A DNA stretch of 64,000 nt from Sphingobacteriaceae bacterium (lineage in GTDB: Bacteria > Bacteroidota > Bacteroidia > B-17B0 > Aurantibacillaceae), in assembly GCA_016715905.1 (NCBI GenBank), contig JADJXI010000005.1, positions 62,001-126,000 on the forward strand, written 5' to 3'. The notes beneath the pieces are model-generated. The model did not search any database, was not told where the DNA came from, and saw only the letters and a list, made by a program, of their open reading frames with translations. Both the position numbers and the translations under genes were made by a program. Below, one piece after another: positions 10,129-18,911 of this stretch (positions within the stretch are counted from its first letter, which is position 1; every line of letters begins with the position of its first letter).

Positions 10129-10785
10129 ATGTTAGATAAAAATGGAATCGCAAAAAGAATTGCAAAGGAAGTAAAAGATGGCATGTATGTTAATCTTGGA
10201 ATTGGTATCCCAACACTTGTCGCTAATTATATTCCGGAAGGATATAACGTAGTGTTACAATCTGAAAATGGAATTTTAGGCATGGGCCCCTTTCCTTTCG
10301 AGGGTGAGGAAGATGCCGATTTGATAAATGCAGGTAAACAAACAATTACTTTGTTAAAAGGCTCAAGTATTTTCGATAGCGCCATGAGTTTTGGTATGAT
10401 TCGTTCCCAAAAAGTAGATCTGACAATATTGGGTGCTATGGAAGTGAGTGAAAATGGAGATATAGCCAATTGGAAGATTCCCGGAAAAATGGTGAAGGGA
10501 ATGGGGGGCGCCATGGATTTAGTGGCTAGTGCAAAAAATATTATTGTAGCAATGCAGCAAGTTAACAAAGCCGGCCAATCAAAATTTCTGCCTAAATGTG
10601 ATTTGCCTCTTACCGGAGTTAATTGTGTAAAAAAGGTAGTAACCGAGTTGGGTGTATATGATATTGTACCTGAAGGAGGGTTTAAGTTACTTGAGTTAGC
10701 TCCTGGTGTTACAATTGAACAGGTAAAAAAAGCTACAAGCGGAAAATTGATTATTGAAGGTGATATAAAAGAAATGCAGCTTTAA
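10129..10785 (+). CDS. scoB: 3-oxoacid CoA-transferase subunit B
   Basis: This 218-aa family I CoA-transferase beta subunit contains the SENGILG motif with the catalytic Glu46, which forms the glutamyl-CoA thioester intermediate. It also has the GMGGAMDLV segment and a C-terminal VTELGVYD(I/V) block. It is the catalytic partner of scoA, 2.5 kb upstream. It lies 1 bp after the SGNH-like gene, and its stop overlaps the next start (TAATG), so it is embedded in the same transcript. Length and motifs are intact, giving no sign that the split pair is inactive. Confidence 0.93.
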   Translation: MLDKNGIAKRIAKEVKDGMYVNLGIGIPTLVANYIPEGYNVVLQSENGILGMGPFPFEGEEDADLINAGKQTITLLKGSSIFDSAMSFGMIRSQKVDLTILGAMEVSENGDIANWKIPGKMVKGMGGAMDLVASAKNIIVAMQQVNKAGQSKFLPKCDLPLTGVNCVKKVVTELGVYDIVPEGGFKLLELAPGVTIEQVKKATSGKLIIEGDIKEMQL

Positions 10786-11321
10786 TGTTGAACGGTTGCA
10801 GATTAATACTTTTAACCGGCATTTTTATTTTTCTCTCAGCTTGTAAAGAGGATTACAAAACTATTCAAAAATTTACCGTTACTCCGGCAAATAGAGAACC
10901 CAAGGGGGATACTATTATGCACGACAATCAAGGGAATTTTGATTTTTCCAGAATCGTAAAAAAAAATGAAGCCGGTTTAACGGCGCTAATTAATATTTCT
11001 GAAGAAAACAGAAATAAAAAAATTTGGGTGATTTTTAGTGGAAGGTTAAGAACGAACTATGCACACTCCAATGCAACCATTTCAATTGCAGCAATTGGTT
11101 TAAATCAAACCATTGTAGTTTGGAATGCCTCATTCCTTAAATATTTTGTTACAGAAATTAATCAATGGTGTCCGTTTAAAGATTCAATACTGTTACCGCG
11201 TGAAAAATTAGAACAAAAGTATTCCATGATTAACACGATGGCTTTTTTAGGAAATTCAGAAAATGAAAATTTTGATGTAGATACGCTTAAAGTAGAATAT
11301 AGAGTAGAGGTAACGGATTGA
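10785..11321 (+). CDS. Putative lipoprotein of unknown function in the glycosyltransferase cluster
   Basis: The protein has 178 aa. A hydrophobic leader ends in LSAC at about residues 17-20, a plausible lipobox. The mature part has about 155 residues with predicted beta strands and no motif I recognise. The start overlaps the scoB stop codon (TAATG), and its stop overlaps the TTG start of the following GT-C protein, so it is translationally tied to both. A role in glycan handling is suggested only by its neighbours. Confidence 0.7.
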   Translation: MLNGCRLILLTGIFIFLSACKEDYKTIQKFTVTPANREPKGDTIMHDNQGNFDFSRIVKKNEAGLTALINISEENRNKKIWVIFSGRLRTNYAHSNATISIAAIGLNQTIVVWNASFLKYFVTEINQWCPFKDSILLPREKLEQKYSMINTMAFLGNSENENFDVDTLKVEYRVEVTD

Positions 11322-12910
11322 ATTGGTTAGTTAAATATAAATCATTTGAGGCCGGCATTAGATCTGTCGAATCTTTGCTTTTCAATAATACCAAACGAAA
11401 ATATATTATAGGCACATTAATATTTGTAATGGCCATGCATTTTTTTTGTAGTTATTTAGGTATTTACAATTTTATAAATAATAGACCATCATCAATTCAT
11501 ATATCCGCGCAAACTTCACGTGCAAGTATAGCATTAAATTATTACGAAAATGATTTGAATTTTTTTACACCACAATATCAGCGAACGATGGAAGGGAAAG
11601 GATATACCGGAATGGAGTTTCCCATTGTATATTACCTAGGCGCGGTTTTTTACAAAATATTTGGGTTTAATGAAATGTATATCCGTGCCATCAGTTTAAC
11701 ATTTACTTTTCTTGGTTTATTATTTTTCTATCTTTTTTCCTTAAAGTATTCTAAAAGTTTTCTATTGTCACTCGGCATCCTTTTTGCTGTAATTTGTTCA
11801 CCTGTTTTTATTTTTTACACGCCTAATTTTATGCCAGACCCACCTAGTATAGCTTTTATTCTAGCCTCTTGGTATTTTTTATTTCGTTATGCAAAAACTA
11901 ATAAAATTTCAAATTTAAACTGGTTTACTTTTTTTGTAACCCTGGGTGTTTTACTCAAGGTATCCGGCGCAATTTGTTATGGTGTTCTGGCATTGCTGCT
12001 GGTAGCCGATCATTATAAATTTTTCAAGAAAGAAAATTCAGAATATTTTTTCCTGAATAAAAAGAAAATTATTGTTCGGATGTTTTTGTCCGTTTTAATC
12101 GTAACCGGATGGTATAAATATTCTACCTGGTTTCCTAAAACTCATGGTGGTTCCACCTTTTTACTTTCTACCAATATGTATGAAAGTTGGGATGGATTAT
12201 TGGAAGTATTGAGCTGGATGAAAAAATTATGGATGGAACATTATTATGCTTACGAAGGTTATGTGTTAATTTTAGCTGTAACACTTACCATTCTGTTAGC
12301 CATAAAATTGGCTAACCGCATCTTACTCTTTATAACACTATTCTACATAATGGGTTCTGCATGTTATTTCTTTTTATTTTTGAATCAGTTTATGCATCAT
12401 GATTATTATGTCATTACCATGATGCCGGTGCTATTTTTTATGTTTCTGCTATTTGTGGATGTAGTGATAAAGCTAAGCGAAAAATATTTTTATCCCTTAA
12501 AATATATAGTAATGATGATTTTGTTTTTCAATCTGAAAGAAAGTTTTGCGTATGCTCGTACTAATTATGCCAACAGAAACAGCAACGCCATTTATTATTG
12601 GTCAGGTGATTTTAGAGCTTATGAAGACCTTGAGCCCAAATTACGAAAAATGGGCATCACCCGCGAACAACGTGTTATCAGTGGCTATGATTATACCGAT
12701 TGCGCCAGTTTATATTTAATGAATCAATTGGGCTCCACTTTTGAAGAAAAAACACCTAAATATATTCTAGATAGTTTAATGATACACCCCAATGCCCAAT
12801 TTTTGATACTTAATGATTCGGCTTCATTCAGAACTAATTTTGGTTACCATATGCCGGATAAAATTGTTGGATACCATAGGGGACTTATCATTTATAAATT
12901 AAAACCCTGA
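11318..12910 (+). CDS. GT-C fold membrane glycosyltransferase, family 39-like
   Basis: The protein has 530 aa with about ten to twelve hydrophobic spans. The first large loop contains an acidic pair (YYENDLNFF) and the MEFPIVYYL segment typical of ArnT/PMT-like (GT39, DUF) GT-C enzymes, followed by an FYTPNFMPDPPS loop. Such enzymes use polyprenyl-phosphate sugars as donors on the outer face of the inner membrane. The start is TTG at 11318 in a TTGA overlap with the lipoprotein gene, with AGAGG upstream. The C-terminal 110 residues look soluble and periplasmic. Donor and acceptor cannot be read from the sequence. Confidence 0.75.
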   Translation: MNWLVKYKSFEAGIRSVESLLFNNTKRKYIIGTLIFVMAMHFFCSYLGIYNFINNRPSSIHISAQTSRASIALNYYENDLNFFTPQYQRTMEGKGYTGMEFPIVYYLGAVFYKIFGFNEMYIRAISLTFTFLGLLFFYLFSLKYSKSFLLSLGILFAVICSPVFIFYTPNFMPDPPSIAFILASWYFLFRYAKTNKISNLNWFTFFVTLGVLLKVSGAICYGVLALLLVADHYKFFKKENSEYFFLNKKKIIVRMFLSVLIVTGWYKYSTWFPKTHGGSTFLLSTNMYESWDGLLEVLSWMKKLWMEHYYAYEGYVLILAVTLTILLAIKLANRILLFITLFYIMGSACYFFLFLNQFMHHDYYVITMMPVLFFMFLLFVDVVIKLSEKYFYPLKYIVMMILFFNLKESFAYARTNYANRNSNAIYYWSGDFRAYEDLEPKLRKMGITREQRVISGYDYTDCASLYLMNQLGSTFEEKTPKYILDSLMIHPNAQFLILNDSASFRTNFGYHMPDKIVGYHRGLIIYKLKP

Positions 12911-12958
12911 TGCTTATAATTCAAACGGATTTCAAAAGTAATCAAAGCTATTTTTAAT

Positions 12959-12966
12959 TATATTTG
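12959..12966 (+). promoter_or_regulatory. Internal -7 promoter box in the glycosyltransferase run
   Basis: TATATTTG is an exact TAnnTTTG match in the 70-bp gap between two GT-C genes, 14 bp before the TTG start at 12981. No TTG lies 19-20 bp upstream. It may be a secondary promoter; the evidence is the box alone. Confidence 0.35.
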
Positions 12967-12980
12967 AAAAAGCCTAGGCA

Positions 12981-14375
12981 TTGAAATTCACTTTAAATAC
13001 ATCTGCATTAAGCAAGCCCTCATCCTTATTTGTTATTTTTTGTTTTTGCTTTTGCACGTTTACTATGGATTTATGGCGAGCCTGGCATTTTGATCAAACA
13101 AATTTTGTTTGGGACGTGGCCAATTATTACAGTTATCTTCCGGCAAAGTTTTGCAATAATAATTCCTTCGATTTTAAAAATGGTACCGAAATGTATTTAC
13201 CTAACGGACCCAACGGACAAAAAATGCCTAAGGTAACATACGGAATGTCTATTTTATACGCGCCTTTTTTTGCATTAGGATATAAAATTGCCTATAATGA
13301 AAAAGAAGCACTTGATGGCTTTAGTCAACCTTTTCGAATTTGTATTCACTGGGGAAGTATTTTGTATGGCCTTATAGGTTTAATATTTCTGCGTAATTTT
13401 TTGGTCAAATTTTTTAGCGAAATAGTTACGGTTTTCACTTTGGCGGTGTGTTTTTTTGGAACCACTTTGTTTTATTACACCATGGGCAATAGTGAAATGT
13501 CGCATACCTATTTGTTTTTTCTCATCAGTGGCTTTTTGTTGCTTTGTTATAATTGGCATGAAAAAGTAACCTGGCTTAGAACAACTTTTATAGGTATTTT
13601 GTTGGGTATTATCAGTTTAATTCGCCCTACGGAAATTTTAGTGGGTGCTATTTTTATTTTTTGGGGTGTAAATAATTTTCAATCACTTAAAAATAACATG
13701 CAAAAGTTTTGGCAAAATAAATTTCACTTGGTGTTAATTGGATTGATTATTTTGTTGATTTGGATTCCCCAATTTTTATTTTGGAAAAATATTAGTGGTA
13801 ATTACTTTTTCTTTTCTTATGGAGATGAAAAGTTTTTCTGGACAGATCCACAAATCATTAATATTTTGTTTTCTTATCGCAAAGGATGGTTAACGTATAG
13901 CCCTTTAATTTGGCTGGTATTTATTGGTTTTTTCTTTATGAAAGATGAAGTTAAAAAACTGCGACCTGTAATTTTAATTCTATTAATCCTAAATATATAC
14001 ATGCTTAGTTGTTGGTGGGACTGGTTTTTTGGAGGGGGGTTTGGTGCCAGAGGGTTTACACAACATATAGCCTATCTTTCATTACCACTGGCTTCTTTTT
14101 TTAATTTCATTTTTCATAGTGAAAAAATTAAGGGTTTATTAAATTATCTTAGATTATTGGTAATTGCTATTGTATTCTCAGGCATTTCTCTTTCAATCGG
14201 ACAAACTTATCAATACGTGAAGTTATACATACACTTTAACGCTATGTCTAAAGAATCATACTGGTATATTTGGGGTCGTTATTATTTAAATGAAGATGAA
14301 ATTGGGAAATGGTGGGGTTTAATTAAATCTCCGGATTATGAAAAGCTAAAAAGCGGTGAAGACAGAGATCAATAA
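12981..14375 (+). CDS. Polytopic GT-C-like membrane protein
   Basis: The protein has 464 aa and about ten hydrophobic spans. The first external loop contains WDVANYYSYLPA and a later SEMSHTY segment, both in the style of GT39/GT-C proteins, where an Asp in the first loop is catalytic. The start used here is TTG at 12981, giving a short basic lead and then a first hydrophobic segment. An in-frame ATG at residue 29 (MDLWRAW) would cut into that segment and is less likely. The last 20 bp overlap the next gene. Assignment as a glycosyltransferase is by architecture and neighbourhood; the substrate is unknown. Confidence 0.65.
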   Translation: MKFTLNTSALSKPSSLFVIFCFCFCTFTMDLWRAWHFDQTNFVWDVANYYSYLPAKFCNNNSFDFKNGTEMYLPNGPNGQKMPKVTYGMSILYAPFFALGYKIAYNEKEALDGFSQPFRICIHWGSILYGLIGLIFLRNFLVKFFSEIVTVFTLAVCFFGTTLFYYTMGNSEMSHTYLFFLISGFLLLCYNWHEKVTWLRTTFIGILLGIISLIRPTEILVGAIFIFWGVNNFQSLKNNMQKFWQNKFHLVLIGLIILLIWIPQFLFWKNISGNYFFFSYGDEKFFWTDPQIINILFSYRKGWLTYSPLIWLVFIGFFFMKDEVKKLRPVILILLILNIYMLSCWWDWFFGGGFGARGFTQHIAYLSLPLASFFNFIFHSEKIKGLLNYLRLLVIAIVFSGISLSIGQTYQYVKLYIHFNAMSKESYWYIWGRYYLNEDEIGKWWGLIKSPDYEKLKSGEDRDQ

Positions 14376-15084
14376 GAATATTTTGATAATTATTCCTTGC
14401 TATAATGAAGAGGGTAATGTCCGCACATTATATCAAAAAATTAAGGAAATTGAGATTCCGCATTGTAGGATTACACCCTTGTTTATTAATGATTATTCTA
14501 GTGACAACACCTTAAAAGTTTTGGATGAAATGGACGTAAATTATTTGGATAACCCAATTAATTTGAGAATAGGTGGAACAGTGCAAACCGGATTTTTATA
14601 TGCTTGGGAATATGGTTATGATATAGCAGTACAAATGGATGGAGATGGTCAACATCCACCTAAGGAATTATCAAAATTAATCAGGCCTTTATTAAATGAT
14701 GAAGCTGATGTGGTTATTGGCTCTCGGTTTATTCAAAAAGAGGGATTTCAATCATCAGTTATGCGCCGATTCGGAATTAAATTCTTTACCACGTTAAATA
14801 AAATGCTTGTTGGAATCACCATTCATGATTCTACATCCGGTTATAGGGCATACAATAAAAAGGCCATTCAGTTATTAACCGAATATTACCCCGATGAATA
14901 TCCGGAGCCGGAAGCCATTATTTATCTCTCGCATAAAAAAATGAAATTGTTGGAAATTCCGGTTATTATGGATGAAAGGGTAGAAGGGGTATCTTCAATA
15001 GGTAGCTTTAACAGCTTATATTACATGATTAAAGTTTCACTTAATTCTCTATTTTTACATTTAAAATTAAAATTGAATGGATAA
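14356..15084 (+). CDS. Family 2 glycosyltransferase (polyprenyl-phosphate sugar synthase-like)
   Basis: This 242-aa GT-A fold enzyme has IIPCYNEEGNV at the N-terminus, a nucleotide-binding FINDYSSDNT segment, and a DxD-type QMDGDGQHPP motif at about residues 93-102, then VIGSRF. This matches the dolichol/undecaprenyl-phosphate mannose or glucose synthase class, which loads a sugar onto a lipid carrier at the cytoplasmic face. It has no C-terminal membrane spans of its own. The next gene, a DUF2304 protein, commonly accompanies such enzymes. The start is GTG at 14356, overlapping the preceding gene by 20 bp. The probable role is to supply lipid-linked sugar to the neighbouring GT-C proteins. 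Confidence 0.88.
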   Translation: MKTEINKNILIIIPCYNEEGNVRTLYQKIKEIEIPHCRITPLFINDYSSDNTLKVLDEMDVNYLDNPINLRIGGTVQTGFLYAWEYGYDIAVQMDGDGQHPPKELSKLIRPLLNDEADVVIGSRFIQKEGFQSSVMRRFGIKFFTTLNKMLVGITIHDSTSGYRAYNKKAIQLLTEYYPDEYPEPEAIIYLSHKKMKLLEIPVIMDERVEGVSSIGSFNSLYYMIKVSLNSLFLHLKLKLNG

Positions 15085-15421
15085 GATTCAAATCGTGGCT
15101 ATTGCAGCCGTTGTACTTTTTATAACACTGATAGTCCGTTTTATCATAAAGGGAAAATTAAGAACAGAATATTCTATAGTTTGGATATTAATGGGCTTAA
15201 CCTTATTGGTTTTTGCGTTATGGAGAGAGAGTTTAGATTTATTAGCCGGTTTTTTCGGCGTGTATTACGCGCCTTCACTTGTATTTATGTTTTTCTTTTT
15301 CATGATTTTTGTATTTCTCATTCATCTTTCTGTGGTTAATTCTAAACAACACGAGCAAATTAAAAAACTGGCACAGGAAATGGCTATTCTTAAAGATAAA
15401 GTGGAAAACAAAAGTGCATGA
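15077..15421 (+). CDS. DUF2304 family small membrane protein
   Basis: The protein has 114 aa with three hydrophobic helices and a short basic, coiled-coil-prone C-terminus. The KLRTEYSIVWILMGL segment after the first helix is the recognisable DUF2304 motif. The family is repeatedly found beside GT2 lipid-sugar synthases and may serve as a membrane partner, as here: it overlaps the GT2 gene by 8 bp and the next GT-C gene by 4 bp (ATGA). Its biochemical role is not established. Confidence 0.85.
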   Translation: MDKIQIVAIAAVVLFITLIVRFIIKGKLRTEYSIVWILMGLTLLVFALWRESLDLLAGFFGVYYAPSLVFMFFFFMIFVFLIHLSVVNSKQHEQIKKLAQEMAILKDKVENKSA

Positions 15422-16848
15422 ATTCTTTTTGGTTAAAATGCAGGTCTTTTGTTAATAGCAAGTATTTTGCCTTATTAATAATTCTAATAATAGCTATACC
15501 GGTTTGCATTGTTGCAAAAAAGAATGTGATTTGGTTAGGTGACGCAGATAATTACTGGCATTATTATTTTTCAAAATACGCTTTTCAATTCCCAAAGTTT
15601 TTTTTACACCATTGGGGAAAACCCTTTTTTATTTTGTTAACAGCACCGGTTTCTCACTTTGGTTTTTATGCGCTTAATCTTTTTAATATTCTTTGTGGAT
15701 TATCGAGCGCTTATCTTTTATTCAAATGGTCCAAGCTTTTAAATTATCGATTCGCTTTTTTTGCTATTATTTTACTAATGGCAGCGCCCATTTATTTATC
15801 AGCTGTACAAAGTGCATTAACAGAGCCTTTATTTAGTTTTATTCTGTTAGCTTCTTCCTTCTTATTCTTTAAAGAGAAATATTTTTGGGGAGCTTTACTC
15901 GCGTCTACTTTAATGTATACCCGCACGGAAGGATTACTGATTATGCCTATTTATGCATTTTATCTATTAATCCGCAAAGAATGGAAATATATTCCCCTGT
16001 TGGCAACCACGTTTATTATTTATTCTTTTATTGGTTTGTTAGCCGGACGTGGTTTTCTTTGGTATTTTACGGAGAATCCTTACAATCCGGTGAGTCCCTA
16101 CGGACACGGTACTTGGAACCACTTTATTATCAGGTATGATTACAGTTTTGGATTGCCATTATTGCTTCTGTTTTTTATCGGTTTATTTATTATTATCGGA
16201 AAAATGGTTTTAAATAAAGATTATATTTTTTGGAAAGCGAAAAGCAATGAATTTAAAATATTCTGCTTAGCCTTTGTTCCGTCTCTTACTTTTTTTGCAT
16301 TTCATGCCTATGCCTGGTATGCGGGAAAATATGCTTCGGCAGGATTAGAAAGAGTGATGGCCTCCATAGTGCCCTTAGTTGTTATTGTTGCCATGGGTGG
16401 TGTAAATATTTTGGCATCCATTAGATTTAATTTAATTCGTATTCCATTATTTATGGTTTATTTTTATTTTTTACAGGACGCTACTTTTTTGCACTTCAGT
16501 TATCCGACAACGGCTTATGGTGCCGAGAAAGTAGAAATGGAAGCAGCGCAATGGTTTACCAAAATCAGAGAACCCGGTTCTAAAATTTATTATGCGCACC
16601 CTGCCTTTGTATTTTACGCGGATTATAATCCCTTTGATGAAGACAATAAGGAATGTTTTGGATTTCCAAATAGTAATTGCATTCCTTATGAGGGTAATCA
16701 GAAATTTTATTACATCTGGGATTCGTGGTTTTGTGAATCTTCCTGCGGAAATAAATTATCAGATATAGAAAACTGCCCCAATTTAAAAAAGATGCGGGAA
16801 TTTAAAGATGGAGATTTATTTCATCTTGTTTTTTTTGAATCGAAGTGA
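15418..16848 (+). CDS. Polytopic GT-C-like membrane protein, last gene of the cluster
   Basis: The protein has 476 aa and about ten hydrophobic spans. The first loop contains LGDADNYWHYY, an Asp-rich site like that of GT-C glycosyltransferases, and residues 370-476 form a soluble tail rich in Cys and aromatics. It starts in an ATGA overlap with the DUF2304 gene. It ends next to the convergent GT2 gene with no spacer and no obvious terminator. It is most likely the third GT-C-type enzyme of the locus; substrates are unknown. Confidence 0.7.
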   Translation: MNSFWLKCRSFVNSKYFALLIILIIAIPVCIVAKKNVIWLGDADNYWHYYFSKYAFQFPKFFLHHWGKPFFILLTAPVSHFGFYALNLFNILCGLSSAYLLFKWSKLLNYRFAFFAIILLMAAPIYLSAVQSALTEPLFSFILLASSFLFFKEKYFWGALLASTLMYTRTEGLLIMPIYAFYLLIRKEWKYIPLLATTFIIYSFIGLLAGRGFLWYFTENPYNPVSPYGHGTWNHFIIRYDYSFGLPLLLLFFIGLFIIIGKMVLNKDYIFWKAKSNEFKIFCLAFVPSLTFFAFHAYAWYAGKYASAGLERVMASIVPLVVIVAMGGVNILASIRFNLIRIPLFMVYFYFLQDATFLHFSYPTTAYGAEKVEMEAAQWFTKIREPGSKIYYAHPAFVFYADYNPFDEDNKECFGFPNSNCIPYEGNQKFYYIWDSWFCESSCGNKLSDIENCPNLKKMREFKDGDLFHLVFFESK

Positions 16849-17565
16849 TTAACTAAATAAACCGTATTTCACAATACAATAAATAGCTCTGAAGCCATCT
16901 TTCCATCCAATTTTTTTTCCCTCTTCATATGTTCTACCGTAATAAGAGATGCCTACTTCATACACCCGAACATTTTTTATTCGAGCCATTTTGGCGGTTA
17001 CTTCAGGTTCAAATCCAAATCTTTTTTCTTTCAGTTTAATTCCCTTTAAAATATCGGCACGAAATACCTTGTAACAGGTTTCCATGTCGGTTAAGTTTAA
17101 ATTATTAAACATATTGCTTAAAAAGGTCAAAAATTTATTGCCTAAACTGTGCCAGAAAAATAAAATCCGGTGCGGCTTTCCTCCAATAAATCGAGAACCG
17201 TAAACTACATCGGCAAAATTATTTAATATGGGATTTAATAAGATTTGGTATTCATTGGGATCATATTCTAAATCTGCATCTTGTACAAGTATATAATCGC
17301 CCTTTGCTAATTCAATGGCTTTATGTATGGCCGCTCCTTTTCCTGAATTAACAGGTTGATTAAACAACTGAAAACTAATTTCTTTTTTATCCGCAAAGTA
17401 TTTTTCAACAGTTTCTTTTGTTCCGTCTGTTGAACAATCATTTACTATAACAATTTCTTTTTTTAATTGCCCGGGTAATTCAGCCGCTAATATTTTATCA
17501 AGGATAAGATGTATTGTCTTCGCCTCATTGTATGCTGGAATTAGAATGGAAAGTGTTCCGGGCAT
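16849..17565 (-). CDS. Family 2 glycosyltransferase (dolichol-phosphate mannose synthase-like)
   Basis: The protein has 238 aa. LSILIPAYNEAKTI at the N-terminus, VNDCSTDGT and the DxD motif VQDADLEYDP at about residues 94-103 identify a GT2 polyprenyl-phosphate sugar synthase. YGSRFIGG and TDMETCYKVFR are family segments. No membrane anchor is seen. It lies 5 bp after purQ on the minus strand and is probably read from the same transcript, although the functions differ. It converges with the glycosyltransferase cluster and likely serves the same or a related glycan pathway. Confidence 0.9.
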   Translation of the reverse strand: MPGTLSILIPAYNEAKTIHLILDKILAAELPGQLKKEIVIVNDCSTDGTKETVEKYFADKKEISFQLFNQPVNSGKGAAIHKAIELAKGDYILVQDADLEYDPNEYQILLNPILNNFADVVYGSRFIGGKPHRILFFWHSLGNKFLTFLSNMFNNLNLTDMETCYKVFRADILKGIKLKEKRFGFEPEVTAKMARIKNVRVYEVGISYYGRTYEEGKKIGWKDGFRAIYCIVKYGLFS

Positions 17566-17570
17566 AATGA

Positions 17571-18269
17571 TCAGGATTTCACTAAAGCACTGGCAAGTAT
17601 ACTTTCAAATAAGAATTTTCCATCTTCATTTCCCAATTCTTGATCTGCTGCACGTTCCGGATGTGGCATCATTCCGAAAACATTTTTTCCCTCGTTACAT
17701 ACTCCGGCAATATTTTCTAAAGCGCCATTCGGGTTTCCGATTTCATTCACATTTCCGCTTTCATCACAATATCTAAATAACACCTGACCGTCGGCGTTTA
17801 ACTTTTTTAAAGTTGCTTCATCGGCATAGTATTTTCCTTCACCATGAGCAATCGGAATTTTTAATGCTTTTCCTGCGGGAACTTTGGCGGTTAAAACTGT
17901 TGAATTATTTTCGGCTTTAATAAAAATGTTTTTACAGATAAATTTACGGCTGTTATTATGCAATAAGGCACCGGGTAATAAACCGGCTTCGCATAAAATT
18001 TGAAAACCATTACAAACACCAAATAAAAATCCGCCATTATTGGCGTGCTCAATTACTTTTTCCATAATTGGCGAAAAACGAGCAATAGCACCGCTGCGTA
18101 AATAATCACCATAAGAAAACCCGCCGGGTAAAATAATATGGGTACAACCTTCCAGGTCGGTATTTTTATGCCAGAGTTTTACGGTTTCTTGTCCCATGAT
18201 GTTTTTTAAAACATACACCATGTCCTCATCACAATTAGAACCGGGAAATACAACAACACCAAATTTCAT
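17571..18269 (-). CDS. purQ: Phosphoribosylformylglycinamidine synthase, glutaminase subunit
   Basis: This 232-aa class I glutamine amidotransferase starts MKFGVVVFPGSNCDED, typical of PurQ. The nucleophile is Cys86 in GVCNGFQIL, and the other triad members are His203 and Glu205 in PHPERA. It supplies ammonia to PurL for FGAM formation in purine synthesis. Separate PurQ implies a small-type PurL and PurS elsewhere; neither lies in this window. It is followed 5 bp later by the GT2 gene. Confidence 0.95.
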   Translation of the reverse strand: MKFGVVVFPGSNCDEDMVYVLKNIMGQETVKLWHKNTDLEGCTHIILPGGFSYGDYLRSGAIARFSPIMEKVIEHANNGGFLFGVCNGFQILCEAGLLPGALLHNNSRKFICKNIFIKAENNSTVLTAKVPAGKALKIPIAHGEGKYYADEATLKKLNADGQVLFRYCDESGNVNEIGNPNGALENIAGVCNEGKNVFGMMPHPERAADQELGNEDGKFLFESILASALVKS

Positions 18270-18350
18270 TTGAATAGAATTAGACTATAAAATTAGAAAA
18301 TTTATAGCATTTAAGTGAATACTTTTTGAACAGCTTATAAAACCCTGAAA

Positions 18351-18872
18351 CTAACTAATTACAGGAGGCGGTTCCATAACATGTCCGCATTTTTTACAGG
18401 TTCTCAAGTTTTCATTTTCGTAGAACAGTTTGAATTCTGTTTGAAATTGCGTGGTTATATCGGTTAATTGAAAATAGGCCTCATGTAATTTATGATTGCA
18501 CTTTTCACAGAACCACAGTAAACCATCTTTTTCACTTGCGCTTCTTTTTCTTTCCATCACCAAGCCAATGGTATTGGGTCCTCGTTTAGGGTTATGTGGA
18601 ATTTTAGGAGGTAACAAAAAAATATCCCCTTCTTTAATGGGTACATCTATGGCTTTTCCGTTTTCCTGTATTTGAACAGTAACATCACCCTCTAACTGAT
18701 AGAAAAATTCTTCGCTCTCGTTGTAATGATAATCTTTACGGGAGTTGGGCCCGCCAACCACCATAACAATAAATTCAGCATCCTTATAAACTACTTTATT
18801 GTTTACCGGAGGTTTAAGGAGATGACGATTTTCATCTATCCATTTTTTAAAATTAAAGGGACGTGTTACCAT
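18351..18872 (-). CDS. 3-hydroxyanthranilate 3,4-dioxygenase
   Basis: This 173-aa cupin opens the ring of 3-hydroxyanthranilate to give the precursor of quinolinate in de novo NAD synthesis from tryptophan. The Fe(II) ligands His49, Glu55 and His93 are present, with Arg45 and Arg97 in the substrate pocket. The bacterial-type C-terminal rubredoxin-like iron site is intact: Cys122/Cys125 and Cys159/Cys162. It is a single gene whose promoter box ends 4 bp before the ATG. Tryptophan 2,3-dioxygenase lies about 31 kb away; kynureninase and kynurenine monooxygenase are not in the window. Also known as haaO or nbaC. Confidence 0.95.
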   Translation of the reverse strand: MVTRPFNFKKWIDENRHLLKPPVNNKVVYKDAEFIVMVVGGPNSRKDYHYNESEEFFYQLEGDVTVQIQENGKAIDVPIKEGDIFLLPPKIPHNPKRGPNTIGLVMERKRSASEKDGLLWFCEKCNHKLHEAYFQLTDITTQFQTEFKLFYENENLRTCKKCGHVMEPPPVIS

Positions 18873-18876
18873 ACTT

Positions 18877-18907
18877 TAAAGTTAAGCCTTTAAAGGGAAA
18901 AGCACAA
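18877..18907 (-). promoter_or_regulatory. Promoter of 3-hydroxyanthranilate dioxygenase, predicted leaderless
   Basis: On the minus strand, TTG at 18907-18905 and TAACTTTA at 18884-18877 are separated by 20 bp, matching the Bacteroidota promoter (seven of eight in the -7 box). Only four bases (AAGT) separate the box from the ATG at 18872, so transcription would start at or within the start codon. Confidence 0.6.
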
Positions 18908-18911
18908 GAAA

